Of a DNA stretch of 50,712 nucleotides, positions 50,692 to 50,712 are shown piece after piece. The DNA lies in the NCBI GenBank assembly GCA_018303445.1, contig JAGVYE010000002.1, forward strand, positions 1-50,712, read 5' to 3'. Each line of letters begins with the position of its first letter. Within the stretch, counting starts at the first letter, position 1. The position numbers and the translations under genes are program-made. The stretch comes from Candidatus Woesearchaeota archaeon. GTDB taxonomy: Archaea; Nanobdellota; Nanobdellia; Woesearchaeales; GW2011-AR9. Under the pieces are notes generated by a model, which searched no databases, had not been told where the DNA came from, and saw only the letters and a list, made by a program, of their open reading frames with translations.

Positions 50692-50712
50692 CTAGGAAGA
50701 AAAGCTTTGGCG
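50692..50712 (-). CDS. Possible 3' tip of a tnpB gene (partial)
   Basis: On the minus strand the last 21 bases of the window read six codons (RQSFSS) and a TAG stop at 50692-50694, directly before the structured element end. In IS605-type elements tnpB stops at this position. The frame is too short to confirm; it is listed only because of the adjacent element end. Confidence 0.25.
   Translation of the reverse strand, partial: RQSFSS

Noticed and set aside
1-50712. CRISPR arrays.
   Set aside because: No regularly spaced direct repeats of 24-37 bp were seen and no cas-like protein is encoded.

Overview
The window looks like a piece of a DPANN-type archaeal chromosome, most like the Woesearchaeota/Pacearchaeota group. 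The archaeal assignment rests on TFB, GatD, archaeal AMP phosphorylase, TrmI, Taw3, PAC2, a TIGR00024-like metallophosphoesterase, Rad50, two intron-containing tRNAs, and TATA boxes 25-28 bp ahead of many start codons (leaderless transcripts). The DPANN assignment is an inference from the short proteins, many secreted Cys-rich proteins and family signatures such as GQVTIFIILGL and CCLDKNGDKICD; I could not run a search.

Layout. 1-3.4 kb: ScpA, a GNAT-like protein and a deoxyhypusine-synthase-like enzyme with an insertion. 3.5-7.6 kb: AMP phosphorylase, dUTPase, a MITE-like element with a 9-bp target duplication, and the tRNA-modification genes trmI and taw3 diverging from one TATA box. 7.6-13 kb: two large C-terminally anchored surface proteins. 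13-17.5 kb: a coiled-coil protein, a 47-aa membrane protein, TFB, a TraB-like protein and a tandem HIT protein. 17.6-23.6 kb: a PfkB kinase and S-adenosylhomocysteine hydrolase, GatD, a lipoprotein, a VIT1-like transporter, two small proteins sharing a QPW motif, and AAG glycosylase. 23.7-30.6 kb: tRNA-Leu with an intron, a saccharopine-dehydrogenase-like/radical SAM pair, an SRPBCC/methyltransferase pair, a second radical SAM enzyme, two paralogous lipoproteins and PAC2. 30.7-40.4 kb: a four-gene overlapping cassette of envelope proteins. 40.4-45.7 kb: a PH-domain membrane protein, a structured-RNA candidate, Fpg, a metallophosphoesterase, tRNA-Asn with an intron, rhodanese, small membrane proteins and a long RelA/SpoT homologue. 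45.8-50.7 kb: a beta-propeller lipoprotein, Rad50, and what looks like the end of an IS200/IS605 (TnpB) element.

How the genes fit together. SAH hydrolase makes adenosine, the PfkB kinase could make AMP from it, and AMP phosphorylase makes adenine plus ribose-1,5-bisphosphate. This is a salvage route for the product of the several SAM methyltransferases here. AAG, Fpg, dUTPase and Rad50 serve DNA maintenance. The most unusual block is 30.7-40.4 kb. It carries two proteins with pilin-like N-termini, a 1772-aa Cys-rich secreted protein, and a secreted protein joining a DUF2272-like domain to a lytic-transglycosylase-like domain. Archaea do not have murein, so this may be an apparatus for attaching to or attacking another cell. 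Other highlights are an RSH alarmone enzyme whose hydrolase motifs are all degenerate, a MITE, a 185-nt structured RNA candidate, and a probable TnpB omega-RNA end.
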